A DNA stretch of 64,000 nt from Pseudoalteromonas arabiensis. Its GTDB lineage: Bacteria; Pseudomonadota; Gammaproteobacteria; Enterobacterales; Alteromonadaceae. The notes beneath the pieces were generated by a model. It was not told where the DNA came from and ran no database searches. It saw only the letters and a list, made by a program, of their open reading frames with translations. Location of the stretch: NCBI RefSeq assembly GCF_001550155.1, contig NZ_LRUF01000021.1, forward strand, positions 186,001-250,000, in the 5' to 3' direction. Of the stretch, positions 57,899 through 64,000 are shown piece by piece. The position numbers were made by a program, and so were the translations under genes. Every line of letters starts with the position of its first letter. Positions within the stretch are counted from its first letter, which is position 1.

Positions 57899-58708
57899 AT
57901 GGATTTAGCCACCGCAAGCCCACAAAAAAATGCCCTTACTTTAGAAAGGTTTGAAGAACATCTACATAAGGCGATTGATAAACCAACCACGAATTTTCGA
58001 ATGATAAGAGTAGGTCCTCCTAGACAAGGCAGAAGAAGAGAAATAAAAGTTCATAATGGCGCTCACCGAGCAACATGGGCTAAAACAACCATTAATAGTC
58101 GTTTGAGAACCATTAGCATTAATGTATTTCTTAACTTTAAGCAAAATAATTTAAGGCAGGCAGATTATAGAAAATTAAAAGCTCTCGCTATGGAGGGGAT
58201 TAAGCAGTATTGGTCTAATACTATTACTGTTGGTGGGGTGCGCTTTAACGTAATAGTCAACGCTTTACATAAAAGCAGCAGTGATGCTATTCCTGTTGAC
58301 TTAAAAATAGAAGACAGTCCTGATTATAACAGGTCAATAAACCCTGCAATATTAGGTATAGATGCAAGCTTTATCTACCAAAGAGGTCAGAGCGCGAACC
58401 GTATTCCACAAAAACAAATTGATAATGATTTTAAGTTAGTTTCAGCGCATGAATTTGGTCATTCTGTATTAATGTACGTTGGTGGTATCAGTTTATCTTG
58501 GGGTCATAAAGGTTCTACTAACCCGCTATTTCAGAATATAAAATCATCTACACCTGGATATCCTATGAGCGGTAACCTTGATTTAATGAAATATTATGAT
58601 AAGAACAAGCAAAAAGAAGAAAAATTTCAAAGGGTCAATGATTCAATTGCCATGGAAATAGATATTAAACGCTTAATATGGAGTTCTGAAATCCTATGGA
58701 AAGCTTAA
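57899..58708 (+). CDS. Putative zinc metallopeptidase (HEFGH), cassette-borne
   Basis: 269 residues, no signal peptide or membrane segment. HEFGH at 184-188 gives two zinc His and the catalytic Glu; His203 in SWGHKGS is a possible third ligand, so the spacing is not the strict metzincin HExxHxxGxxH. It is basic in the N-terminal third (PPRQGRRREIK). The order YWSNTI..GGVRFNVIV followed by the HExxH helix recalls metallopeptidase toxin domains of polymorphic toxins; I cannot name a family. GGAG precedes ATG by about 9 nt. It overlaps the lipoprotein gene by 13 bp. Substrate unknown. Confidence 0.7.
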   Translation: MDLATASPQKNALTLERFEEHLHKAIDKPTTNFRMIRVGPPRQGRRREIKVHNGAHRATWAKTTINSRLRTISINVFLNFKQNNLRQADYRKLKALAMEGIKQYWSNTITVGGVRFNVIVNALHKSSSDAIPVDLKIEDSPDYNRSINPAILGIDASFIYQRGQSANRIPQKQIDNDFKLVSAHEFGHSVLMYVGGISLSWGHKGSTNPLFQNIKSSTPGYPMSGNLDLMKYYDKNKQKEEKFQRVNDSIAMEIDIKRLIWSSEILWKA

Positions 58709-59082
58709 TAAAAACTTGCAAGTATTTACTGATAACACTGGTGACTATCCTACTCAGTGCCTGTTCAAACATTTACTGGGGAAATATTATAAATGAAACC
58801 AACGAAGTTATTAGAGTGAAGCTTACCTTTGTTAACGAATACGGCACTCATTTTTTGGAAATGAAACCAATCAAAGCGAATGAAAATAGTATATGGGAAT
58901 ATGAACAGTCATCACTGTTAACAGACAAAATGGATAAAGATTTATCTACGGTTGAGGCAACAAATTATGCAGGTTGTACCATTATTTTTGACCGTAAAGA
59001 GATAGAAAAAAAAGTTGGAAACAACAGGCAGATAATAGTGATTGAACCTCAAGATTTTATCGATGCTTGCAGTGAAAAGTAA
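58696..59082 (+). CDS. Small lipoprotein overlapping the metallopeptidase gene
   Basis: 128 residues. A basic start, hydrophobic helix and lipobox LLSAC with the acylated Cys23; Ser at +2 favours outer-membrane sorting. The mature part (about 105 residues) looks like a small beta-rich domain and has two further Cys (residues near 94 and 125) that could pair in the periplasm. No family recognised. The 13-bp overlap with the peptidase implies coupled expression and a shared job, e.g. immunity or inhibitor; this is inference. Confidence 0.75.
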   Translation: MESLIKTCKYLLITLVTILLSACSNIYWGNIINETNEVIRVKLTFVNEYGTHFLEMKPIKANENSIWEYEQSSLLTDKMDKDLSTVEATNYAGCTIIFDRKEIEKKVGNNRQIIVIEPQDFIDACSEK

Positions 59083-59159
59083 ATATGGACTTGATAAACA
59101 TCATGGAAATTAAACCACATGAACCTTAAATCGATACGTGGTTGATTAATAACTTAAAT

Positions 59160-59261
59160 ACCTAACAAGGGTTTTCAAGTCGGACTCGTAGCAGTTTACT
59201 CGGTTCCACTTAGTTTCACATTTTGGCAAACAATTACTTGCCTCTTAAAACGCCGTGAGTT
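59160..59261 (+). repeat. attC-like recombination site at cassette end
   Basis: About 102 bp: R''-like ACCTAAC, then GTTTTCAAGTCGGACTCG, a central part, then CTTGCCTCTTAAAACGCCG. CAAG/CTTG and GTTTT/AAAAC pair in the same order as L boxes of attC hairpins; the region resembles attC sites of Vibrio and Shewanella from memory. The present right core (GTGAGTT at 59255-59261) is degenerate, as expected where a host sequence replaced the original R'. Confidence 0.6.
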
Positions 59262-59274
59262 TACCAATCAAGAA

Positions 59275-59303
59275 CTTCACCCTAAATTCAAGTATAGGTG
59301 AAG
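59275..59303 (-). terminator. Hairpin after the toxin gene
   Basis: CTTCACC (59275-59281) / GGTGAAG (59297-59303), 15-nt loop, 7 bp beyond the parE-like stop on the minus strand. No T-run. Confidence 0.4.
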
Positions 59304-59309
59304 AATCAA

Positions 59310-59606
59310 TCATAAGTGGTTTTGTGGTAGTTGTGACTGACTGAGTACGGCTACAACTAAAATGAAGCCGTCTTCTTTTGTAAAGTAAGCTGTGTGCTTA
59401 CCAACAGGGAAGTAAAATCCTTTGGGGTAAATGTTCTCGCAACGTCGACCAACCTCTGGATTTTCAGCAAGCATTTGAAATCCAGTCAGTAACGTATCTT
59501 TGTAGTTGAGCCACTGCATCTGTGAAAAATTATTAACGGTGTAGTTTTTTATTTTTAATAAATGAGCCTGAGCTAATTTGCTAAGTTTGTATTTATGCTC
59601 TTGCAT
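59310..59606 (-). CDS. ParE/RelE-superfamily toxin
   Basis: 98 residues. The ParE-like order YKLSKLAQAHLLKIKNYT, then ML(A)ENPEVGRRCENI, then PVGKHTAYFTKEDG and VVAVLSQSQ matches ParE-type toxins, which in studied members poison gyrase. It follows its antitoxin by 6 bp. Whether it targets gyrase is not known. Confidence 0.88.
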   Translation of the reverse strand: MQEHKYKLSKLAQAHLLKIKNYTVNNFSQMQWLNYKDTLLTGFQMLAENPEVGRRCENIYPKGFYFPVGKHTAYFTKEDGFILVVAVLSQSQLPQNHL

Positions 59607-59612
59607 AGCGCA

Positions 59613-59855
59613 TTACAAGGCGCTTAAAAAGTCTTCACCATCGACCACATTGCCTTGCGCTAAGTCTTGTTTGGCTGACTCGAAGCAATGTTTGAGGTAA
59701 TCAGCTTTCATTGCCTCTAGCTCTTCAAAATCTTTAATAGACATTACTACTACGGCGTCTTTACTGTTTTTGCTAATCTTTACTGGCTCACGCTGGGCGC
59801 TAAGAAGTAGTTCACCAAAATTACGTTTCGCATCATTTGCTGTTAATGTGTGCAT
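59613..59855 (-). CDS. Phd/YefM-family antitoxin
   Basis: 80 residues. N-terminal DNA-binding TANDAKRNFGELLLSAQREPVKISKN and VVVMSIKDFEELEA are the Phd/YefM fold; the acidic C-terminal tail should wrap the toxin. First gene of the module, with GGAG about 8 nt before ATG. It probably represses its own promoter. Confidence 0.9.
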   Translation of the reverse strand: MHTLTANDAKRNFGELLLSAQREPVKISKNSKDAVVVMSIKDFEELEAMKADYLKHCFESAKQDLAQGNVVDGEDFLSAL

Positions 59856-59887
59856 GGTCCAATCTCCAAATCTGGATTTACAATAAG

Positions 59888-59915
59888 ATTATAGCTGGCC
59901 GCATGAAATGTTCAA
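59888..59915 (-). promoter_or_regulatory. Promoter of the toxin-antitoxin module
   Basis: Minus strand TTGAAC (59910-59915), 16 bp, TATAAT (59888-59893). An AAATC/GATTT inverted repeat (59868-59879) lies between it and the start and could be the antitoxin operator. Confidence 0.55.
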
Positions 59916-60094
59916 TCTAATTAAATCGTGCGATCTTTAGGGGCTTCGGCATTGTGTTGCTCACATCTTAAAAGAGCATTTCCAATGTCAGATCATGGCA
60001 CAACGCTGTCTTTCATTTCTAAATAAAATTGCTCAAAATAGTGTTAGAAAATTTATAGCGTCTACTCATTAAAGCTATCAATACCTCAAAAACC

Positions 60095-60127
60095 AAAAAA
60101 GAGTAAAGCTTTTCACTTTACTCTTTT
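60095..60127 (-). terminator. Terminator of cvfB
   Basis: AAAAGAGTAAAG (60097-60108) / CTTTACTCTTTT (60116-60127), 7-nt loop; on the minus strand it is followed by a six-T run. Confidence 0.88.
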
Positions 60128-60158
60128 CTTAATCACTTAATACAGACGAGCTTACAGC

Positions 60159-60989
60159 TTACTTCAACCTAATCGATGTCGCTTCAATATCAATCAAACC
60201 TTGCTTAAACAAACCGCCAATGGCTTTTTTGTAGTTTGCTTTACTGGTTGAGAAAGTCTTTTTAATTGCTTCAGGGTCTGACTTATCACCTAGGTGAAGT
60301 ACGCCGCCTTCGGCTTTTAATTTGTCTAGGATTTTTTCGCCTAAGTCGTTTACTTTGCCCATGCCTGGCTTTTCAAGTAGTACATCGATTTTGCCGTCTT
60401 CACGTACTTTTTGAATAAAGCCTTTTAAACGCTGGCCAACAAATAGCTTTTTAAATACCGTGTTGTAGTAAACAACACCAATGTGAGCTTCGTTTACAAG
60501 TACTTTGTAGCCTAGGTCTGTTTTACCGGCAACGATTAAATCAACTTCTTCCATTACAGAGTAAGTTGGTTCATCTTTTGATAAAAACTTATTAAAGTTG
60601 CTTGATGCACAAATACGTTGGCTGGCGTTATCTAGGTATAAACGTACAAGATAAGAAAAGCCGTCTTTCATTTTTGGCTTTTGTTCGTTGTATGGCGCTA
60701 GTACGTCTTTTTCGAGGCCCCAATCCAAAAACGCACCAGTGCTGTTGATTGCTTTAACACGTAGTAGGGCATATTCGCCCACTTCAGCTAAAGGTTTTTT
60801 AGTGGTGCCTGTTGGGTGACCTGCGTGATCTAAGTAAATGAATACTTGCACGCTGTCGCCAGCTTCTAGTTCGTAATCAATTTCTTTGCTTGGTAAGAAT
60901 ACTTCGCCTAAATCACGGCCATCTAAATAAGCACCTTCGTTAGATATTTCGTTAACGAAAAGGGTTTGTGTGGTTCCTAAAATACTCAT
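60159..60989 (-). CDS. cvfB: CvfB-family S1 RNA-binding protein (YitL-like)
   Basis: 276 residues: tandem S1-like OB domains (N-terminal GTTQTLFVNEISNEGAYL; a second with AINSTGAFLDWGLEKDVLAPYNEQ in pieces; a third near 150-210) and a C-terminal winged helix with SKANYKKAIGGLFKQGLI. CvfB family members bind RNA; a virulence role is known in Staphylococcus, but the role here is not known. 2 bp after the helicase gene, so the two are co-transcribed and both RNA-linked. Confidence 0.9.
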   Translation of the reverse strand: MSILGTTQTLFVNEISNEGAYLDGRDLGEVFLPSKEIDYELEAGDSVQVFIYLDHAGHPTGTTKKPLAEVGEYALLRVKAINSTGAFLDWGLEKDVLAPYNEQKPKMKDGFSYLVRLYLDNASQRICASSNFNKFLSKDEPTYSVMEEVDLIVAGKTDLGYKVLVNEAHIGVVYYNTVFKKLFVGQRLKGFIQKVREDGKIDVLLEKPGMGKVNDLGEKILDKLKAEGGVLHLGDKSDPEAIKKTFSTSKANYKKAIGGLFKQGLIDIEATSIRLK

Positions 60990-60991
60990 TA

Positions 60992-62314
60992 TTATTCCTG
61001 TTCTGGCTTTTTCTTACGGCGCATTGGAGCAAAACCATCTACATCAATTGGTGCTTGAATAGGGGCTTTTGGCTTTTTAGGGGATGCTTTGCGTTTTGGT
61101 TTTGCAGGTTTAGCAGCCACTTTTTTCTCTGCTTTTTTCCAAACTGTGTTTGGTTTTTTCTCACGCAGACCTTTAAATTTACCAACAAGGCCGTCAACGG
61201 TGAAAAAGCTTAATTCATCATTTAAAAATGCTTTAATTGCTTTGTAACTTGGCCAATCTTTTGGGCCAACTAACGAAATAGCAGTGCCTTTAAAGCCTGC
61301 GCGACCAGTACGACCAATACGGTGCACATATTCTTCAGCATGTTTTGGTAGGTCAAAGTTAATTACGTGGGTCACGCTTAATAAATCAAGACCACGTGAT
61401 GCAACATCGGTAGTGATCAAAATTTTGAAGTTTTCACGGCTAAAGGCATCCATGATTTCAAGGCGTTTAGCCTGAGTTAAGTCACCCGCGAGTGCTTGCG
61501 CTTTAAAGCCTTTATCATTCAATAGCTGGCTTAAACGCTGAGTGTCGGCACGTGTTGCAGTGAAAATAATACATTGGCCAACATTGTCTTGTTTTACAAA
61601 GTGCTCAAGTAGGGCTTCTTTGTGATCTAAGTGATCAGCTAAATAAAGCTGCTGAGTAATGTCACTATGTTGCTCGTTAGAGGCACTTAATAAAATTTGT
61701 TTTGGTGAACGTAATAAGTTACGTGACAGGGCATCAACTTGTGCATGGTCAAGGGTTGCTGAAAACAATAACGTTTGGCGTAAACGGTGATCAGCAAGCT
61801 CGTTGATCATTTTAACTTGCTCGGTAAAGCCTAAATCTAAAATACGGTCAGCTTCATCAAAAATTAAAAGCTCTAAGCCTGAAAGCTGTAATGAGCGTTG
61901 ACTTAAATGGTCAGCTAAACGCCCCGGAGTTGCCACCACAAAATGAGGGTCTTTACGAAGTGCTTTAATTTGGTCATTAAAGTTTTCACCACCCAGTACT
62001 TTTACGGCACTAATATTTGTGCCAGCAATTAACAGTCTTAATTGGCTGTATACCTGGGTTGCTAATTCGCGGGTAGGCGCAACGATTAAAACGCGAGGGT
62101 CGCGTTTACTGAGTGCTTTTTGTTTCATTACACGTTGTACAGCAGGTAATAAAAACGCCAGCGTTTTGCCCGATCCTGTTTTTGACTGTGCAAAAATATC
62201 ATGGCCTGCGATAGCTGTTGGTACCGCGTGAGCTTGAATGTCAGTGGGCTGGGTGATGCCTTGATGCGCAAGTTGTTTTTCGAGGCGTGTATCAATCCCA
62301 AGTTCAGTAAAATG
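60992..62314 (-). CDS. DEAD-box ATP-dependent RNA helicase
   Basis: 440 residues from a TTG start at 62314, chosen because GGAG is 8 nt upstream and HFTELGIDTRLEKQL is the usual Q-motif lead; the open frame runs 21 codons further up. Motifs: Q motif GITQPTDIQ, AQSKTGSGKT, PTRELA, DEADR, SATLD, HRIGRTGRAG. The C-terminal tail (about 385-440) is Lys/Ala/Pro-rich and basic, for RNA binding. Subfamily (RhlE- or SrmB-like) not settled. Confidence 0.93.
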   Translation of the reverse strand, partial: HFTELGIDTRLEKQLAHQGITQPTDIQAHAVPTAIAGHDIFAQSKTGSGKTLAFLLPAVQRVMKQKALSKRDPRVLIVAPTRELATQVYSQLRLLIAGTNISAVKVLGGENFNDQIKALRKDPHFVVATPGRLADHLSQRSLQLSGLELLIFDEADRILDLGFTEQVKMINELADHRLRQTLLFSATLDHAQVDALSRNLLRSPKQILLSASNEQHSDITQQLYLADHLDHKEALLEHFVKQDNVGQCIIFTATRADTQRLSQLLNDKGFKAQALAGDLTQAKRLEIMDAFSRENFKILITTDVASRGLDLLSVTHVINFDLPKHAEEYVHRIGRTGRAGFKGTAISLVGPKDWPSYKAIKAFLNDELSFFTVDGLVGKFKGLREKKPNTVWKKAEKKVAAKPAKPKRKASPKKPKAPIQAPIDVDGFAPMRRKKKPEQE

Positions 62315-62433
62315 CAATGCGTAATCTCCGATGAGCAAAATTTGTAAATCCTGTTCATTATAACGCACTTGCCTCACTTGGAGACAGTAAAAACACAGCT
62401 ATTTCGCATCAGTTTTTGCAATTATCGTTAATT

Positions 62434-62448
62434 CGCGTAAAATACGCG
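62434..62448 (+). promoter_or_regulatory. Palindrome in the helicase/trhO divergent region
   Basis: CGCGTA aaa TACGCG, a perfect 6-bp inverted repeat 69 bp before trhO, overlapping a possible -10 (TAAAAT). Candidate operator or start-site hairpin. Confidence 0.4.
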
Positions 62449-62516
62449 CCCTCAATGCGCCGGATTTGCGATTCGGTTAACGCCCCAAATGGGCATTTAA
62501 AGCAAAAGGTAACACC

Positions 62517-63524
62517 ATGACTGCTGTTCATAAAGACAATGTAACTAGCGAGCACTTTGTTGTTTGCGCACTTTACAAATTTGTAGCCCTTCCTAATTTT
62601 GAAGCGATTCGCCAACCACTACTTAAAGTAATGGAAGACAATGAAGTACGCGGTACTTTGTTACTTGCGGCCGAAGGTATTAACGGTACTGTTTCTGCTA
62701 AACGTGAAGGTATCGATAACCTACTTGCATGGTTAGATTCACAACCAAACCTAGACAACATTGTGACTAAAGAGTCATACGATGACGAATGCCCGTTCTA
62801 CCGTACTAAGGTAAAGCTGAAAAAAGAAATCGTCACTATGGGTGTTGAAGGTATCGACCCGCGTGAAGTAGTGGGTACATACGTAAAGCCAGCGGATTGG
62901 AATGCGTTAATTTCAGACCCTGAAGTGATTCTTATCGATACGCGAAATGATTACGAAATCGAGATCGGTACTTTCCAAAATGCGGTTGATCCAAACACTA
63001 AAACATTCCGTGAATTCCCAGCGTGGGCAAAAGAAAACCTAGACCCAGAAAAGCACAAGAAAGTCGCTATGTTCTGTACTGGTGGTATTCGCTGTGAAAA
63101 ATCAACTGCGTACATGAAAGAGCAAGGCTTTGACGAAGTGTTCCACCTAGAAGGCGGTATTCTTAAGTACTTAGAAGAAGTACCAAAAGAAGAAACCATG
63201 TGGGAAGGTGAGTGTTTTGTTTTCGATAACCGTGTTGCGGTAAATCACGATTTACAAAAAGGTTCTTACGACCAATGTCACGCGTGTCGTATGCCAATCA
63301 CTGAAGAAGAAAAGCAAAAGCCTGAATACATGGAAGGTGTTTCGTGTCATCACTGTCACGACAGCCTAACAGAAGAGCAACGTGCTCGTTTTGCTGAGCG
63401 CCAAAAGCAAATTGAATTAGCACAAGCGCGTGGCGAAGGTCACATTGGTAACGAAGCGCAAGAAGTACTTCGTAAGCGTAAAGAAGCGAAAAAAGCGCAA
63501 AAAGAAGCACAGCGCCAACAGTAA
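62517..63524 (+). CDS. trhO: tRNA uridine-34 5-hydroxylase TrhO (YceA), rhodanese domain
   Basis: Oxygen-dependent hydroxylation of U34 in tRNA, toward mo5U/cmo5U. 335 residues. An N-terminal ferredoxin-like domain with [10 protein letters not shown] near 52-61, a rhodanese domain with active Cys187 in CTGGIRC, and a C-terminal Cys-rich part (CHACR, CHHCH). The tail is Lys/Gln/Ala-rich. Its own terminator follows. Confidence 0.95.
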   Translation: MTAVHKDNVTSEHFVVCALYKFVALPNFEAIRQPLLKVMEDNEVRGTLLLAAEGINGTVSAKREGIDNLLAWLDSQPNLDNIVTKESYDDECPFYRTKVKLKKEIVTMGVEGIDPREVVGTYVKPADWNALISDPEVILIDTRNDYEIEIGTFQNAVDPNTKTFREFPAWAKENLDPEKHKKVAMFCTGGIRCEKSTAYMKEQGFDEVFHLEGGILKYLEEVPKEETMWEGECFVFDNRVAVNHDLQKGSYDQCHACRMPITEEEKQKPEYMEGVSCHHCHDSLTEEQRARFAERQKQIELAQARGEGHIGNEAQEVLRKRKEAKKAQKEAQRQQ

Positions 63525-63547
63525 TTTTTAGCTTTATGAATTGATAG

Positions 63548-63574
63548 AAACCCCAGCATTGTCTGGGGTTTTTT
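63548..63574 (+). terminator. Intrinsic terminator of trhO
   Basis: AAACCCCAG cattgt CTGGGGTTT with T continuing to 63574. Confidence 0.93.
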
Positions 63575-63757
63575 GCGTTTAATAATAGTGAAAACTTTAA
63601 TGTTGTTCCTTAGTGGTGTACATTAGCGCCGCTTTTGAAAAATTTTATACAACCAACTAATTTTCAAATATTTTATACAGAGTTTTAATTCGCTGAATAT
63701 AGCTTATTAGCTTGGCTAGTTATTTAAAAATGTTGGAACAAAAAGAGAAGGATATCT

Positions 63758-64000
63758 ATGAAACTTAAGCTTACAACAGCGGCACTATGCCTAATGCCGT
63801 TACTGTCGCATGCCAATTCTAATAATGAATTCAGCTACTTTGGTTTGGCGCTACAAAATAATAATTACGATATTAATTTTATCCCTTCGATAGAGCAAGA
63901 TTCCTTCGCACCACTAAATTACAGTGATGAGCAGTCAGGTAAAGGCTTTAGGGGTTTTTATGGTTATCAGTTTAACCAATTTTTTGCCGTTGAAGTGGGG
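63758..64000 (+). CDS. Outer-membrane beta-barrel protein, 5' part only
   Basis: 81 codons to the window edge. ATG with AAGGA 5 nt upstream. Signal peptide MKLKLTTAALCLMPLLSHA, then NEFSYFGLALQNNNYDINF and GFRGFYGYQFNQFFAVEVG, the short amphipathic strands of an OmpA/OmpW-size barrel. The 233-bp upstream gap after the trhO terminator is AT-rich and probably holds its promoter. Family unresolved. Confidence 0.75.
   Translation, partial: MKLKLTTAALCLMPLLSHANSNNEFSYFGLALQNNNYDINFIPSIEQDSFAPLNYSDEQSGKGFRGFYGYQFNQFFAVEVG

Larger units (their letters stand above)
57682..59261 (+). mobile_element. Predicted integron-type gene cassette (solitary)
   Basis: Left end GTTAGGT (57682-57688); right end an attC-like site starting at ACCTAAC (59160-59166), its exact reverse complement, as expected for a cassette's R' and R'' boxes. 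The complementarity extends to 14 bp (57682-57695 against 59153-59166). It carries two overlapping genes and their promoter, and no integrase. Seen directly: the repeats and gene content. Inferred: movement by an integron integrase from elsewhere. Confidence 0.65.
59856..60158. other. 303-bp gap between the toxin-antitoxin module and cvfB
   Basis: Holds the antitoxin promoter at one end and the cvfB terminator at the other. No ORF or attC-like site recognised in 59930-60090. Confidence 0.6.

Noticed and set aside
57682..59166. MITE or IS element bounded by the 14-bp inverted repeats
   Set aside because: No transposase, no evident target-site duplication at the outer edges, and the right end continues into an attC-like structure beyond the repeat, which fits a cassette better. 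Not fully excluded.
59856..60090. A second attC site that would make the toxin-antitoxin module a cassette
   Set aside because: Inverted bits such as GCTC/GAGC occur, but there is no RYYYAAC/GTTRRRY pair with L-box complementarity.
60968..61213. 81-codon plus-strand ORF
   Set aside because: It lies antisense over the cvfB start and helicase tail; its Phe/Trp-rich composition is the mirror of Lys/Pro codons.
1..64000. CRISPR arrays, tRNA or rRNA genes, prophage or secretion-system clusters
   Set aside because: None recognised on either strand by reading; small RNA genes could still be missed without a covariance search.

Overview
The window is chromosomal DNA of a low-to-mid GC marine gammaproteobacterium, most like Pseudoalteromonas or a close Alteromonadales relative. 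The basis is protein similarity recalled from E. coli, Vibrio and Shewanella families plus conserved gene order (pyrD-zapC-rlmL-uup; msbA-lpxK-ycaR-kdsB; gltA | sdhCDAB-sucABCD; ubiG | gyrA; serC-aroA-cmk-rpsA-ihfB-lapAB-pyrF). No search could be run, so the taxon is an inference. No rRNA, tRNA, CRISPR array, IS element or prophage was seen.

Layout. 1-4500: 3' part of a large NAD-glutamate dehydrogenase gene. 4.6-12.4 kb: pyrimidine synthesis (pyrD), cell division (zapC), 23S rRNA methylation (rlmL), a glutaredoxin-like protein, the ABC-F ATPase uup and a DUF3466 surface/periplasmic protein. 12.5-20.4 kb: a DUF2062 membrane protein divergent from comEC, then a tight lipid A/Kdo operon (msbA, lpxK, ycaR, kdsB) running into a pseudouridine synthase and tcdA. 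csdE and csdA, on the opposite strand, converge on tcdA. 22.2-33.8 kb: the TCA block, with gltA divergent from sdhCDAB, then sucAB and a separately terminated sucCD. 33.9-38.3 kb: argA behind a pair of ARG boxes, an uncharacterised gene and glnS. 38.4-45.3 kb: a zinc-type TonB receptor behind two Zur-like boxes, yaeQ, and nrdA-nrdB-yfaE behind NrdR-like boxes and a DnaA box. 45.6-57.4 kb: a HAD phosphatase and ubiG divergent from gyrA, then serC-aroA, cmk, rpsA, ihfB, lapAB and pyrF. 60.2-64 kb: cvfB and a DEAD-box helicase, divergent trhO, and the start of an outer-membrane protein gene.

The one clearly accessory segment is about 57.6-59.9 kb, between the pyrF terminator and cvfB. It looks like a single integron-type gene cassette outside an integron. 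It starts with GTTAGGT, ends in an attC-like site whose first core box is the exact reverse complement of that start, and the two ends share a perfect 14-bp inverted repeat. Inside are a strong promoter, a nine-residue upstream ORF, a predicted HEFGH zinc metallopeptidase and an overlapping small lipoprotein, a layout that suggests a toxin/immunity pair. A Phd/YefM-ParE toxin-antitoxin module follows on the other strand. This cassette is the best candidate in the window for something undescribed; the rest is ordinary core genome with some informative regulatory sites.
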